From NCBI GenBank assembly GCA_038363925.1, contig JAQQWL010000011.1, positions 1,736,001-1,800,000 of the forward strand: DNA of 64,000 bases, in the 5' to 3' direction. Every line of letters begins with the position of its first letter. The stretch's first letter is position 1. A model generated the notes under the pieces. It saw only the letters and a program-made list of their open reading frames with translations. It searched no databases and had not been told where the DNA came from. The stretch comes from Apiospora phragmitis. Lineage: Eukaryota; Ascomycota; Sordariomycetes; Amphisphaeriales; Apiosporaceae. Below are positions 10,821 to 23,860 of this stretch, piece after piece. The position numbers and the translations under genes are program-made.

Positions 10821-13800
10821 AATTGCATGTGCATCATGAAAGATCGGCCGGCGTCGTCGGGGCGGTCACGGCGCGTAGGAGGTGTCGTTCTGTCCCAAAC
10901 AGAGCTCCCAAGACAATTGTATGCGTGCCACGATCCGCATCACTGTACCAGCGGCCGTGGCCGCTTGCGCAGAAGCGAAATGCAGAAAGGTGAGGCAGCG
11001 CTTGCCTGCATCACAATAGCATAGTAAGTAACAGAGGGGGGGACTCAGGTTGGTCCCTCACCTCAAACGATGGCTAGTTCTATCAATTGATCTTTGCAGC
11101 CCTCCCTACAATTCTATGAGCCTTGAGGAAATATGTAGACTGAGGAATTAGCCTACATAATAAATGCGAAACGAACATGGAGAATTTTATGTGGATATCT
11201 ACATGTGGGAAATCCCATCTTCGGATCGCACTGCCAGGCACACCTCCAGAACCTCCACGCCGAAAGCCCACTACAGTGGGTTAGTGGGTGGAGCTAAAGA
11301 AAATCATCATCAACGGTTAGGCGATGTTGTTAGGAGGGACTCGAAATACAGTAAGTAATGCAAGCCGTCCAGCAGAAGTCCAAGTAGTAGTTCCTCGCAT
11401 AACTTCTAACAAACCATCATGGTGTTTGTTTCACTGGGTTCATGGTAATAAAGCACAATACAGACAGCGCGACCTTCCAACACACTCATTACTGCCCTGG
11501 CGACAGTTGACCTTGGCAGGTTTCTTGCAGCAGAAGAAGAAAACAAGGCCGCTAGCCGAGGGATGTCTCCTGGTTAGTGTCTCGAGGCTCCTGGGCTGGG
11601 CAGCCTGGGCTCCCATGTTCAGCGGAACTCACCGCTTCTTCCAAGACAGACACAAGCAGGTGGCAGACAACGAGAGAGTCAATTCAGCTGCGGCCAAAGA
11701 TTACACTGCGCTACTGGCACATTGAAATGAGGGAATAGGTCTGATCCCCAAGCCAAACCTCTCTCATGTGTCCACCATCCCTTGGCCGTGCTGGCTGATG
11801 ACAGTTGGGTGTAGAGGGGGCGCAAGAACCCCGGTCTCGGACAGCCGCCCTAAAAACCGGCTGCAGAGAGGATGGTCGCAGGCGGTTACTATCTTGTATC
11901 CCATACCTGCGAGCCCAGCTGTGGGCTACCCGAAAACTGCCTTCCGCAAGTCTTCGCCTTGTTGGCTGCGTTACTAGTTTACCGAAAGACTTGCTCGAGG
12001 CAGTACCTACCCCGATGGGAATGACTTGCAGCAAGCCCTGTCACTAGAGTGGGCAACTAGGCGCGAGCGATGGCGTCGAAGCGGGCTTTGCCCCAGCTGA
12101 GCATGATCGGCTCGCGGCATGGAGGGCTGCCTATCATGATCTTGTCTTCAGGCTTAAAAGGCATCAGCAGGTGCAAGTTGGTGTATCAAACCCATTTCAG
12201 CCACATAGCTGAAGAACGAAAGGGCAAGTCTGATCTCTCGGCAGTTATCCAGTGACTGCTATGGATTACCCGGGGGAGAGAGAGAGCTGGCCGCCCTCAC
12301 GTTTGACCCGGGGAGCCAATCAGCTTGTCCAATTACCATCGCATTGAGCATCGCTGTTGTATCGACCTCCGCCTCGTCAGCTCTGACGATCACACCTTCC
12401 AGCAGTGCGACCCTACTGCTCCTTAGGGGACGATAAGCTTTCGATATTCGCTCAGCTAACACTCCCTTCCAAGGCACGACTTCCGATACAGACTTCACTG
12501 CCATCGTGTGTTCGCACCTCCCTCGCTATTTAGTGTGGTCCTATCTAGTGTGGTGGCGGATGGGCAGCGTAACCACGGCAGTCGAGGTCAGCAAGTCAGA
12601 GTCAGCTACAGAACCATCCTTTGGTTGAGTGTGAACCCCCTGCATTGATGGTGCAGTCGCGGACGGTTCAAAAGCGTTGCCGTTTTTGGCAATCTTGAAA
12701 GATAACATTCGCTGACTTGTCGCCTCAATACCTACCCAAGGTGGGTGTTGACTCGAGTCACTAACGGCAGCCTCTTGGGATACGTGTTATTCTCCATTTC
12801 GCGCAGGTATTGCAGAAACACCCAAGAGAACTCGCTTGCGGAACGCCGAGAGCACCGGTATCGTTGGCGGTGACCATAGCAGACTCGGTTACAGACTGGT
12901 CGATGATATGGCTCCGTCTTATCTGACGAATCACCTGGCCATGGACAAGAGCTCATACATCCCCTTTGGACACTGCCTTGGAAGAGTCAAACGCCGCTCT
13001 CGCCAATTGAATTTATTATGATACGGTAACGACGTCGGGTTGCGTGGGAACTTGGAAGCCATCATATTCTAATGCGACTGGACCCCCACGTGAACATTCA
13101 GTTGAGCAGTATAGTCCGTGTATTAAAAGCGGTATTGGCATCATTATGCGTTGTGTAAATTAACCGTCCAGACTTTGATCGTTGCTGGTAGAGGGCTCGG
13201 GAGGATTAACCAAAGCTATCGTAGATCAAGTGACGGACGGGCCTATACGGCGAGCGAGGTTGCAGTTCGCTTGCTGGATTATGTACTCAACTGTCCCGTA
13301 GATCATTTGACAGTGGTTTGACACTACCCTGCCATCAATGGTGCAATTGGCAGTCTCCAGGAAATCGTGCAGTGCATTTATTACCCGCACTTCTCGAAGC
13401 CTTGAAGAAAAAGGACGATCCCACGGCCGAGGGTCTCAATCTCCAAGGCCTTCTTTGACGGATATGTCGGCTCACCATCCCTACATACCCCCTCGGCGGT
13501 TCTCGCCATGATAGAAGCTATACCACAAGCGATGGTTCCAAAAGTGACTGCTACCCATATGCGGCACGAGATGACGTGTGAACGCAGGATATCGGAACAT
13601 TCCGTCTCGATATTACAGTAGAGTGTGTCCTTTGTTCTGTCGTGGCCGGTGATAATTCTCCGGTGCACCCATGGGCCATGGCTCGTGCTATCCCTGGCGC
13701 TGATGACAGAACCTAATCTCCCCCTCCAATCTTTGGGTTCGTTGAAACTTCAAGTTGCATCCAATGCGGTTTCGAGCTGTCGGAACAACTTCATAGAACA

Positions 13801-16800
13801 GTCGCAAATCCAGGATATCCAGCGCATGCTTACAAAGTGCGTCTTTGTAGATACCTAAGGAGGCAGTGGCACTACGGAGTACTGACACCAGTCAACTGGA
13901 GCTGTAGGGGGACTGGGGACTCCGGCGACCAAAATCTTGCTATTGTTGGGTAACTCGCAACGTTGGGGCTCGGGTATCGTGAAACCGGTATTTGCCTGTC
14001 AAGCATCGTAGTACTGCAGCTTTGGCATCCCGGCCCTACATGTATACAACACGCAGGGGACTGCGAAAAAAATAGGAACCGCGATTACCCACTTATCCCA
14101 CTACTGCCTGCGGAGTAGGAGGTACTCTGCCAAACTGGATGGACCACTTCTGGGCCACCCATTTCGAGATTGGATTGTGCTATAGCGGCATGTTATCGAC
14201 AGGGTAACTGACCAAGTCTGACCAAGTTTTGAGGGGCCTTTCATCTCCCTCGACTTAACGGATATCTGTGGTTCACGTATGCGTGCGACCAGGGTGGGCA
14301 GTTGGTTAGTAGTTCAACCCATAAGTCAACGACGAGAATGAAGATGGCGATAACTTCGCCTTCCAGGGCCCCTAGGCGAGTTGTCCGAAAATGGCCGTTT
14401 CTTTGTCCCTGGTTATCTCTGCGCAGGCTGCGCGTGGGTGTGTGAGTGTGTAGTGGTGGCTGGTAAACAGTCGAGGCGGCCCGAGCCCCCTTTTTTCTCT
14501 CCTTCACACCACTTCTATCTATTGCGGCGCAAGTTCTCTCTCTCCCTCTCTCACGTGGTCTACCTTATCTAGACGCCTTGTTGCTGCTGCCTGCTTTGGC
14601 TATGCGGAGCAGCGAGCGACCGTGTTCGCTCTCGGAGTTCAGACACCCAGGCTCGGAGGGAGTGCGCATGCTCCTGTGGCGGAGAATGAGCCCCTCGACC
14701 CGCATGGACAGGGGACCAGAGCAGCAGCTAGCAGCAATTGAATGGCTTGCAAAAGCGGCGAGGGTGATAACATGGCTGTGATAGAGTCAACCCCTGGATC
14801 CCACGAGCTCTGCCTCTCTCTCTACTGGCCACGGCAACGACATATTGATAATCGGCCTTGCGTGGTGGCATAGCTGGCGACGATCGTGTCTGTTCTAGCC
14901 CATCTTCCAAAGATAACCGGGTCTCGATCTAGACATTCCTCGTGGCCGAGAGTCCATCGGAGTTGCCTTGGCCAATAACATGTAAGTCGCGTGTAAGTAA
15001 GTGGATGTATTTGGTGAGGGAACACACAGGGCTATCGTCTCGAACACGCATTTATGTACTAACGTATGTACGCGGCCCCCTCGCACAAGCTGTTGCCCCT
15101 AGCCAACTAAGATGACCATCCATGTAGCCATGTGGAATGAGCCTTTCCTACCCTTACACGACGCCGGAAAGGGGATGGATCTATCAGCTAAATCGAGTGG
15201 TTGAGAACCGACGAAGTGAACCAAGGTGAGAGAGGCATGAGTTTCTCCCTATGCTGTCCCTAGGTACTCATAGAGTGGAGGCCACTATCGCTGCCTGTAC
15301 ATAGGATAGGATCGCTGCATACTCCTCGAGACGTTGTGGGCGGCTCTATAAAACGTCAACGTATCAGTTAGATGAAAGTGTCGGCCCCGGCACACCCACC
15401 CAACCCCATGCTGTCTGTGCCCATGAACGTGTTTACTTAGGATCACTGCCATGGATCAGAATACACAGTGAATTAGGAATGGATCCGTGACAGAGAAGAG
15501 GCTAAAGCGTTCTGTATCTCGCACCGGCAAAGGCGTGTGTTTCGATTTTCGTACTGGCAGTGAATACCAGTACCACTTGCTCTCTGCAGATGTGTCCGTT
15601 GAACCTGCGATGGAAATTATTACATCCACCTTGCAACAGAAACATGAGCTGCCTGCTCTCGGGCATATTTCTGCCGTTTGAGCGTCCAGTCCCGCGCTCC
15701 AGTGCCGCCCATGATGTGTGATGGAAGCATCGAGGAGGTCTTCTGGCCATCATCGACATCCATACATTATTGCCGAGGCCTTTGCTAGTGGCAAGTCATC
15801 GTTTCCGTACCTGAATGTATGTCCTAACTGCCATCGCATCTTGCATGACCTGTTTCTAGGCCGCTTAGCAATGAGGGCAATACAGGCAGGCCTAGTCAAC
15901 GCCCCTTTTAGCCTCCGTAACCATATCTCAAAGGATCCCCAGACAATATCCCTCCTCTTATCTCTTGGTAGAACTATAGCTCGGAGGCTTCAATGAGCGC
16001 GTATCATCCCGATACGAAGTCGCGGGCTTATCTATCAACGGTCGGGAGCGGGTGACTCTCAGTGCTCCTCACGAATATCTCAAGCGAGCGTGCTCCGCAG
16101 TAGGACGTCCATGGCTGCCAACCCCCTATCCCTGTGAAAACTGTAGCGTTGCCCCCCCGTATAATGCTCTCTACAAATGAACGACTGTCCCGAAAAATTA
16201 AAACAAAGTCAATCTGTCCAATTAAATACCAGCTAGTCGGACGTTTAAAACGTCGTCCCGGCCGTATCAAACAACTCATGATCTGTCCCATATACGGGGT
16301 TTCCGGTAGAGGGCAGCGTTGCAGCCTTTTAAAGGGATAGCATATCATTTTGGATCACCGATGATAATGACAGTTATGCTTCAGTTCTCTAAGGCGTGTC
16401 TGAAATCTAGCAACGCCAAAATGGCTTACGCTATGCTTGCTCAGTCCGACGTGGGAGATTTTCGGACTGTTCTAGCAGATAAGAGCCTTAACTAGGTAAC
16501 TATATGCTTCCATCCAACCAGACAGACGTGAGAAAGAAGAATATAAACTCATTATCCTCTATAACTTGGTACTTTTGGAAAAGTCGATCGTTCTGGTGGA
16601 CTTAACGAAGGACGGCGTTTGATGTACATTCGATGACCCGGTGAGTCCAGCCTGACTCACAACACTATCTAGTCATAGTCGTTTGAGACTACTCAATTTC
16701 AGATGCCAAGAGACTTTCGAAGCAAAAAGAACATGCCGTTATGACATTGCCATTCTCAACGACTGCCATCGCGCGGCATAGTGAGAAGCAATGTACGCTA

Positions 16801-18258
16801 ATAGAGCAGCCTCATTCATACCATCAACTGGGTCCTTGGCCACCATATCGATCAAGACAGTTTATGGCATAATATCAAGCCATCCACCGGAAGATTGGTA
16901 GACAGATAATAGCAGTTCAACATACGCTGGTGTAGCGTATCGTCATGTTCAATTGAAGGCTGCGACAGGCCAAGTCTTTGGCATCACCAAAGCCATCATC
17001 TTTCCCCGTATCCTGCGAAGCAGCTTTGCAATGCGTTTGGGACTACAGCATCACAATTGGATTGGACCGTGTAGTCCAAAGTGAGCCTACGAAGTCAGCT
17101 GCGCAGTACGGAACTTGAGACTGGCAATGTCCTCGCGTGCTAGATCCATGGAGCAAAAGGAAGCTTTCAATACCGAGGGTTAGACAACACTACGATCCGA
17201 TCACGACTAGTCAGGTAAGAGAACAGCAGTGCGCTTTCGGCGAAATCGAGATCGAGTTACGTCTTTGCTCAATCTTGGAGTCTGTTTTCATGTCGGAAAG
17301 GGGTTGCCACAACTCAGGTGTTGGCCGTAAAAGGGACACGACGGGCGCTGCTACGGCCCGGGCTTATCATGCCCCAGACGTACAGCGCCTTTTGCGTCGG
17401 CAGTTTATCACAGCCAACATGTGGCAATACGGATGCATTATGAAGAGAGTCTCCACTACGACTATCCGAATGTGCCACGACTACTGAAAAACTTCGGGGA
17501 TGAATCGAGGTTGATAGTTCTACCTGCAAGGAGATTGAAGAGCGGTCAGCGCAAGCCACCCCGAGTCTATCCAATCATGAAACGAGGCTACTGCCACAGC
17601 ACATGGACGAAGGCAGCGAGATGAGAATGGCCGAACGGCTGGGGATGATGTTGTGACTGGTTGATTGAGCTACTTAACGTCAAGTCGGCGCAGCAGGTTT
17701 GCTGTCAGCAACCTCCGAAAGGGTATATGGCATGCTACTCACTGCCGGCTCCTCTTGACTGACTCCAATGGACATCAGTCACACCGTCATGATGAACCTG
17801 TGCTCCCCCTACGGGTGTGTAACGTGTTTCTTTCCGTCCTTCCATCGATGACATGAGTCATGCCATCGAACAGCATATAGGGCTTAGTAAAGTCTGTTCA
17901 ATAAGAAAAGGAAGAGGGACGCACGACAACGTCACCCATCTGCTGATTCGACTACGCTGTGGTTTCACTTGGAAGGGTTGCATACATATGCCGGACACCA
18001 GGCTGCAAAGAGGAAGGGTCCTTTATGGCAGCCAGATGAGAAGAATCAAGCGTCGATACCTACTATGTAGGGGTCAGTGACACTGACGTGTTGAAAGCTG
18101 GCAAGAGACTCGATAATCCAAGTTCATTTGGCATACACTGGAAGAGGCATCGTCACATCGGCATAGGGTCACAGTAAGGCATTGAACAGAGAATGGCGGG
18201 TAGCCTGGCAAATTAAGTAGTGCTAGCAATGCCGTCTGGGAGAACGCGCGATACGGTG

Positions 18259-18296
18259 AAGGCATCTCTGCAAGTATAAGGCATCTCTGCAAGTAT
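18259..18296. repeat. Perfect 19-bp tandem duplication
   Basis: The 19-mer AAGGCATCTCTGCAAGTAT occurs twice head to tail (18259-18277 and 18278-18296) with no mismatch, so it is a recent local duplication. It lies in non-coding DNA. Confidence 0.9.
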
Positions 18297-20958
18297 GCAG
18301 TGGGAAACAATGTGCCGCTCACTTTGCTGGCATGCATCATACCGTCTTGACGATATATCGAGCCATGACCTCCATGACACGTTATAATATGTGACGCTTA
18401 CACATGCTCGGCCGCTCGATGACCATGTTCTCTGTGTAGACAAGATCAAGATCCCCGACCAGGATTTTCAGAACCCCTACCCATCTTGTGTAAGGCAGGG
18501 CCCGGAACTGCACCAGTCGCGTACTACCGCAAACAACCTGGGCGGGACCCTGAGGGTGTCATTCGCGAGGAAAGCGCTCCTCGCCAGTAATAGCCCCTTT
18601 CTCCATGGGAATGGAAGGTTCTGTGACGTGGCAAGGGTGAGCGAACCCCTGATTGACAGGGAACCACCTAGATAGAATCAACAGCAAGCAAGCAGGTCGA
18701 CGTCACCACGAACCCCTTGAGCAGCGGCAGATGATGCGGGGGACAACCGCCCAGCAAGCAGGTTCCAGCCACTGCGAATATGTAGAGTCAAAGATGCACT
18801 ACTACCCCTCATGGAGTTTCACTGTATGCTATCAAGTTATAGTGCGTACCAGGCCCAAGATTCGAGCTGCTGATGCGGTGGATCTATACTCATCAAAACG
18901 AATGGTTGTACTTAGCTGTGACGTCCTATTCATAATGGAATAAGTAATACGCCGTGTCCATCAGTGGAGTATAATGTACGAATAGATCCTTCTGGAAACA
19001 TCGCAGCCCAAGCAGACTATTCACTTCCCCCGACGTGGCTTCTGCGGATGCGCCTTCTGCCGAGGGCCCATACGGGGCTGGAGGGCCCCGTGCCCGAATT
19101 CCAATGGCACAGCGGAGGTCGGGAGTTTTGCTACAACTCTAGACCACCAGAGAAAGAGACGGGATTTCAAGTCGCGCACGACTTTGCGCCTCATACGCCG
19201 TGGCCATAAGAATCTATATGTTTGGGCAGCAATGGCATCAAAAGCCACGGGGACTGTTACGCGTCAAGAGAAAGACTGCCCGTAAAGGTGAGCCATGGGA
19301 AGTCAGCCAGGAAATATCTCTCCTGTATGCGGCTATCCTCCGTAAGCATTCTACCGTGTAAGCATCGGTGCCAGAAACGCATCTGGTTGGGTTTTGTGGA
19401 CGCGGTCGCAGGTCGCTGCGTTAATGCCCATATATCGCCACCGGGCGCGAGGAAGATGCCACAGCCTCCTCACCGGATATGGCAGGCCTCTCCTCGGTAT
19501 AGTGGTGTGTTGGCGTTGAAGAAGCAACACCACGGGGTCCAGAGGTTCCGTTGCCCAGTGTACATGCAGATACGACGGCTGCCAAAGTGCTACGCGTACC
19601 ACGTCGGACAAGCTGACGGCGACGGGGCCAAAAAAGCATCGTGATCTCTGGACGTGATCATTGCAAATGGAGCAGCAGCAGCACCGCCATCCATTTTGCA
19701 GCCTTACCCCAAAGGACTGGCAATTGGGCTCGGTCATTGGCCAGGGTCCTTCCTGGTAGGTCAACACTCCAGGGAGCCCAGTGTGGATATCGGCAAAAAG
19801 GCGCGATCGCCAAATCGCCTATACGTCGTAGTGATTGATGCCACATCACCCAACGAACCAGGCTGGGCCATGTCGTGCAGTTCAGGGTCCAGGGTCTGAC
19901 ATGTGCCAGATATCAGCCTCGCCCAAATCGTCGGAATGTTTTACTGTGAACGGTGTGTTTTGGGCGGGCAAGGAAGGTAGGAAAAAAAAACAATGGCGTA
20001 CAGACTGCAGGGAACCGCAAAAGGTAAGATCAGCGGGCCTGTGCAGTTCGCCCAAGTGGCAGGAGCCGACGGCTGTTGGAAGGTTCGAAGGTTCGAAGAA
20101 TCGAGGGTTGGCCGACCTTTGTTTGTTGGGGGTCATGCGGGCCCAACGTCATCTGCTCAAACTTCAAAGATGCACCCGCACAATCGCCAGTGGGCACCCC
20201 TTCAACTTCCATGGTTCCAGCCCTCTTTAGCGACCCTCCCTGATTCCCCGTGTGGCCTCGGCTAGCCAATAGCCACTCTGCCCAATTCACCCAACCGGGG
20301 TAGGAATGGTTGGCCGTGATGGCCTCAAGTCGCGCTTGAGAGGGCATTCTGGATCAAGGTCTTAGACATGCAGATATGCTTTCTCTGTTACAGCAAGTGT
20401 GGGGTGGTCGGGTGCCAGATATCAAGCATGGGTTTCATTCTATCCAACTTTGCCGTCCCTCGTCCCGGTAGACTCGTGGCAGGGTCCTTTGACGAGTCTA
20501 CATACAGATATATAACCTGCCTGTCTGCCCCGGGTTGGTTTTGGGGTTTTGTTGATAGAAAGCTGACACTCAACACCTAATTCCATCGCCACTGTGGTCT
20601 TGTCGCATGCGCATCTACTTCTAACTTTCAAGATTTCCCTTGCTTGATCGCTTCTTCCATCAAGTTTTCGATCCATCCTCCGTTACCTTTTCTCGTGATT
20701 CTGGGCCCTGGCACCCTGCAATTGCATCTCTAGCGCCTGGGCCACAGCCAAGACGGTGACGTAAACGGTCCGACCGCTAAAGAACCTTGGAATCGTAACG
20801 CCAGACTGCCGAGACCGACATGCTCTGCTATTACATCTCAACAGGTGGGCATAATAACCTTCCCAACCACTACTTTGCATAAACTCCTCCGCACCTTTTC
20901 AACCACTTCCATCTTCACCAACAGACTGCAAATTTCAATCAAGTTCATCACTCTAACC

Positions 20959-21600
20959 ATGTATACCACTGAAGCGCCACGGAGGGAGAGGCACCACAAG
21001 CACAAGAAGGTGCTGTACCTTGAGCCTCCCTTCAACGGCAGCAAGACTGTCAAGCAGAGGATCACCACTATTGTCCCAGCACCCTCTCCTCCACCCCCTC
21101 CGCCTCCACCACCCTGCTTGCCAGAACCAGCGCCGCCAGCGCCGATCATTGTTCACGCTCCACCTCCACCACCTCCACCCCCAGCACCATGTCTGCCCGA
21201 GCCTGAGCCGCTGCCACCGCCTCCGCCGTGCCGCTCCCCGTCGCCGGCGCCGGAGTGCGACCAGATCGAGGTCATCGCCGTCGACGTGGAGCCTTCGCAC
21301 TCGAAGCCGCCGCGCAGCAAGAAGTCGCACAAGGCCAAGAGTTCCAAATCCTCGCATAGCAGCCACAGCCGCGGCCACAGCCATGACCGCTACGACAGCC
21401 GCGAGCGTGAGGTCTATGTTGAGCGCGAGATGCTCGTCCCCGTCCGCGTGCCCGTACCCTACCCCGTCCGGGTCGAGCCCGAGTATGAGACGTTCCGCTA
21501 CGTGGACGCGCCTCGTCGCTTCGAGCCCCGCAGGCGGAGCGAGGAGCGTGAGATCATCGTCGAGGACAGGCGGCGGCGACGCTACTATCACCACGACTAG
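20959..21600 (+). CDS. Hypothetical proline-rich, basic low-complexity protein (213 aa)
   Basis: A single-exon gene I do not recognise. The ATG at 20959 sits in a good fungal context (CTAACCATG) after a pyrimidine/CA-rich leader; the frame stays open upstream to an ATG at 20845, but that stretch looks like 5' UTR. Residues about 40-100 hold two Pro runs separated by the repeated motif CLPEP, followed by a Ser/Lys/His-rich basic segment (SHKAKSSKSSHSSHSRGHSH). The C-terminal third is dominated by Arg, Glu and Tyr with alternating charge (REREVYVEREMLVPVRVPV) and ends in RRRRYYHHD. There is no signal peptide or membrane helix. The composition suggests a disordered protein of nucleus or cytoplasm that could bind SH3/WW domains or RNA, but this is inference. 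GC-rich codon use supports real coding. Confidence 0.75.
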   Translation: MYTTEAPRRERHHKHKKVLYLEPPFNGSKTVKQRITTIVPAPSPPPPPPPPPCLPEPAPPAPIIVHAPPPPPPPPAPCLPEPEPLPPPPPCRSPSPAPECDQIEVIAVDVEPSHSKPPRSKKSHKAKSSKSSHSSHSRGHSHDRYDSREREVYVEREMLVPVRVPVPYPVRVEPEYETFRYVDAPRRFEPRRRSEEREIIVEDRRRRRYYHHD

Positions 21601-22757
21601 ATGGTGACCTGTGTCGGGTGGATTATGTCTATTACGCTTAACGAGTCTTATGTTTTTGGAAGGGTTTCGTCGTGTGTGGGACAGACTAGGGAGCAAGGAG
21701 TTTGATGGCGTATTGCGGTATTTATTTGGGGAACGGCACGGGGGCGGTGTCTTTGAAGTCATATATTCTAGATGTGATGATGAGGTCGTACATTATGGGG
21801 TCAACCATTATTACGTTATTCGGTCGAGCAAGCGTACGTTTGCACGTATTTAAGGGCAGATCCTTTTGTTAATGGATTTACTTGAATATATCAGATTCTC
21901 TCACTTCGCTGTTCTACTGTATCACAGATGAGATAATGTGATCCTGTCTTTCGAGTACCGAACGACAGAGATGCATGTGTATTGCCATCAAGTGGAACTT
22001 GATAAGCTTGACTTGGCCGATGGAACTGTGACTGTGATGGAAAATATCATCGTATCACTCTTATTGATGATTCAGCCATCAATACATGAACGTTAAATAC
22101 GCCTGCCTGTGTGACGATCAGTTGTGTGGAAGACTGCCCTCTGGATGTGTCGTTCAAGATGCTCTTCTGTACACATGAATATGAAATAGGCTGGGCAGAA
22201 AAAGTCCTGTAACATGAAGGTGAGCAGATGGTGATCAGGAAGTGAGAAGTGAGAAGCTCGACTCATCCCAATCAGGATCTTCTCCCACTTTGATTGGGGC
22301 ATACAGGAATTGGTGTTTACCAGAACGTCCTATTCTCCGACCCTTCGCTCGTCCAGAACCTGGATTGTCACAAACCTACCACTTGACGAAGTGGAACAAC
22401 AATCAGGCTCTTAACGGCGAAACGTCCTATTGTCCTGATTGTCTATTTTTCTATTTGATCTGTGCCCACAAGGATTCGAGGCTCGAAGCTGCACCCATCT
22501 ACTTTCTCGGGCTGTCAATAACCTTCAGGGAATTCCTCTCCCCCTGCAACATCACATCAACAGGACCAAAACATCATACCTCATCGGACAAAATTCTCTC
22601 TCGCTCACTGTTCCTTTGCACATCACATCAACAGGATCAAAAACATCATATTTTCATCCGACCACTCGTCCTAGTCACATTGCATCTACCAAGAACACAC
22701 CAACCCCCCCCCCCAAAAAACATCTCCATCATCTTCACGAACATCGGACAAGTCACC
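21601..22757. other. Intergenic region between two plus-strand genes
   Basis: This 1.16 kb should contain the 3' end of the Pro-rich protein gene and the promoter and 5' UTR of the BTB gene. The last 250 bases are C/A-rich with few G residues, as in many fungal leaders. The tract CATCACATCAACAGGA occurs twice (about 22549 and 22620), and a C run lies at 22706-22714. No other feature is seen. Confidence 0.55.
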
Positions 22758-23860
22758 ATGTACGATTTCAGCGGAAAATATATCCCCAGTCCCTTCTTCA
22801 AAGGCCGCCCCGGGTTCGGTCCTCAAGAACCGACTGGCATATGGGTCGATATCAACGGACAGCCCTTCAGCGAGGTCGACGCTCAGGATGTAACCATGGC
22901 TTCGGACGAATCCGACAATGACTTGGATGTCGACATCGACATCGACATTGACATTGATATCGGTACGGACGGTGATGCTGAGACACACTCCACGCCCACT
23001 GTCAAGAACGAGGCCTCTACAAATAATGAGGATGATCCTACGGACATCGACGATGTCTTTCTGGAATACAAAAACTTCGAGTACCCTTGCAACACCCATA
23101 CCCTCATGCGAGAATCCACGGTCTTCAGTGCTATTCTGCAAGACCACGACACTTCACAACCCGAAGTCTTCAGCGTACCCACCTTCTCCGAATGTGACTC
23201 GTCGGAGGTTTTCTATGCCACCCTGGAGGTGTGCTACAGCGGCTGTACGTTTTGCGATGCCACCCAAATACAATCCGTGCTCGTGGCCTAGTTACTGACG
23301 ATAGGACTACAGCTTGGACCCGTGAAAACGAATGGGAGCTCCACATGTCGTACCTTTCTTGCGTCAAGATCTGGCTTATCGGCCACAACTTCGGCATCGA
23401 CGCCATGAAAGACATCGCAGCCACAAAAGCTGCAGCGGTCACCGAAGACCTGACGCAATACTTCGGCGACCTCCCCGAGAGCCAGGAGCGCGAGCGTGAG
23501 CGCGCCCACCTCGCTTCCTTGACCCGCGCTGTCAAGCTCGCCAACCGCCACGAGTGGCACGCCGCGTTGTGGAAGATGCTCTACGATGCCGGCGAGGCGG
23601 TCGCACCTAAGCTGCACCGTCAACCGATGTTCCAGTCGTACGTCAAGACGACTGAGGGCCAGGAGTACGCTCGTGCTATCGGAGCTAAGGATAAGGTCAA
23701 GCCCAAAGTTGAGATGGGAAGACGACGAAATGGTGGTGGCGGCGTTGCAAAGCGTCACGCCCGGGGTGGCCGACGTGGATGGAAGTCCTTCGGTCCTAGA
23801 GGGGCAACGGGCATGCAGGACTGCAACCAAGCTGGGCCTACCCAACTCCAGTGGCACTGA
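22758..23860 (+). CDS. BTB/POZ-like domain protein (two exons, 344 aa)
   Basis: Exon 1 is 22758-23244 and exon 2 is 23313-23860. The intron has a GTACGT donor, a CTGAC branch site and a TACAG acceptor, and the phase fits. Residues about 1-90 are acidic and low-complexity, including an Asp-Ile repeat (about 22929-22963). Residues about 95-230 resemble the BTB/POZ-like domain common in fungal proteins: a buried beta segment (FEYPCNTHTLMRESTVFSAIL), VFSVPTFSECDSSEVFYATLEVCYSG, then helices with the pattern LSCVKIWLIGHNFGIDAMKDIA. Such domains mediate dimerisation or Cullin-3 binding; the partner is unknown. The last 50 residues become Gly/Arg-rich, whereas a frame offset by one base from about 23703 gives a more ordinary translation ending at 23954, so the C-terminus is uncertain. 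ATG context is CACCATG. Confidence 0.7.
22929..22963 (+). repeat. GACATC hexanucleotide coding repeat (Asp-Ile)
   Basis: Five to six imperfect hexanucleotide units encode an alternating Asp-Val/Ile run inside the acidic N-terminus of the BTB-like protein. Confidence 0.8.

Larger units (their letters stand above)
7392..20958. other. Long gene-poor region (about 13.5 kb)
   Basis: No ORF in this interval gives a translation I can assign. Open frames are mostly under 110 codons, overlap on both strands, and lack recognisable motifs or plausible exon chains. There are no long repeats, terminal inverted repeats or reverse-transcriptase/transposase motifs, so it is not an evident transposon either. 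I see only minor simple repeats (10674-10698, 10807-10820, 18259-18296) and a CT-rich tract near 14531-14550. Possible contents are decayed genes, long non-coding transcripts, or lineage-specific spacer DNA; I cannot distinguish these by eye. The last few hundred bases should include the promoter and 5' UTR of the gene starting at 20959. Confidence 0.5.

Noticed and set aside
12836..13021. Possible cytochrome P450 haem-binding fragment (YIPFGHCLGR)
   Set aside because: Spacing does not fit the FxxGxRxCxG motif, and no other P450 motif (ExxR, PERF-like) is found in the neighbouring frames.
18259..18296. CRISPR-like repeat
   Set aside because: Only two adjacent copies of a 19-mer without spacers, in a eukaryotic genome; a simple tandem duplication.
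20953..21762. 269-codon minus-strand ORF across the Pro-rich protein gene
   Set aside because: Arg/Trp/Leu-rich antisense shadow of the GC-rich plus-strand coding frame, with no motif.
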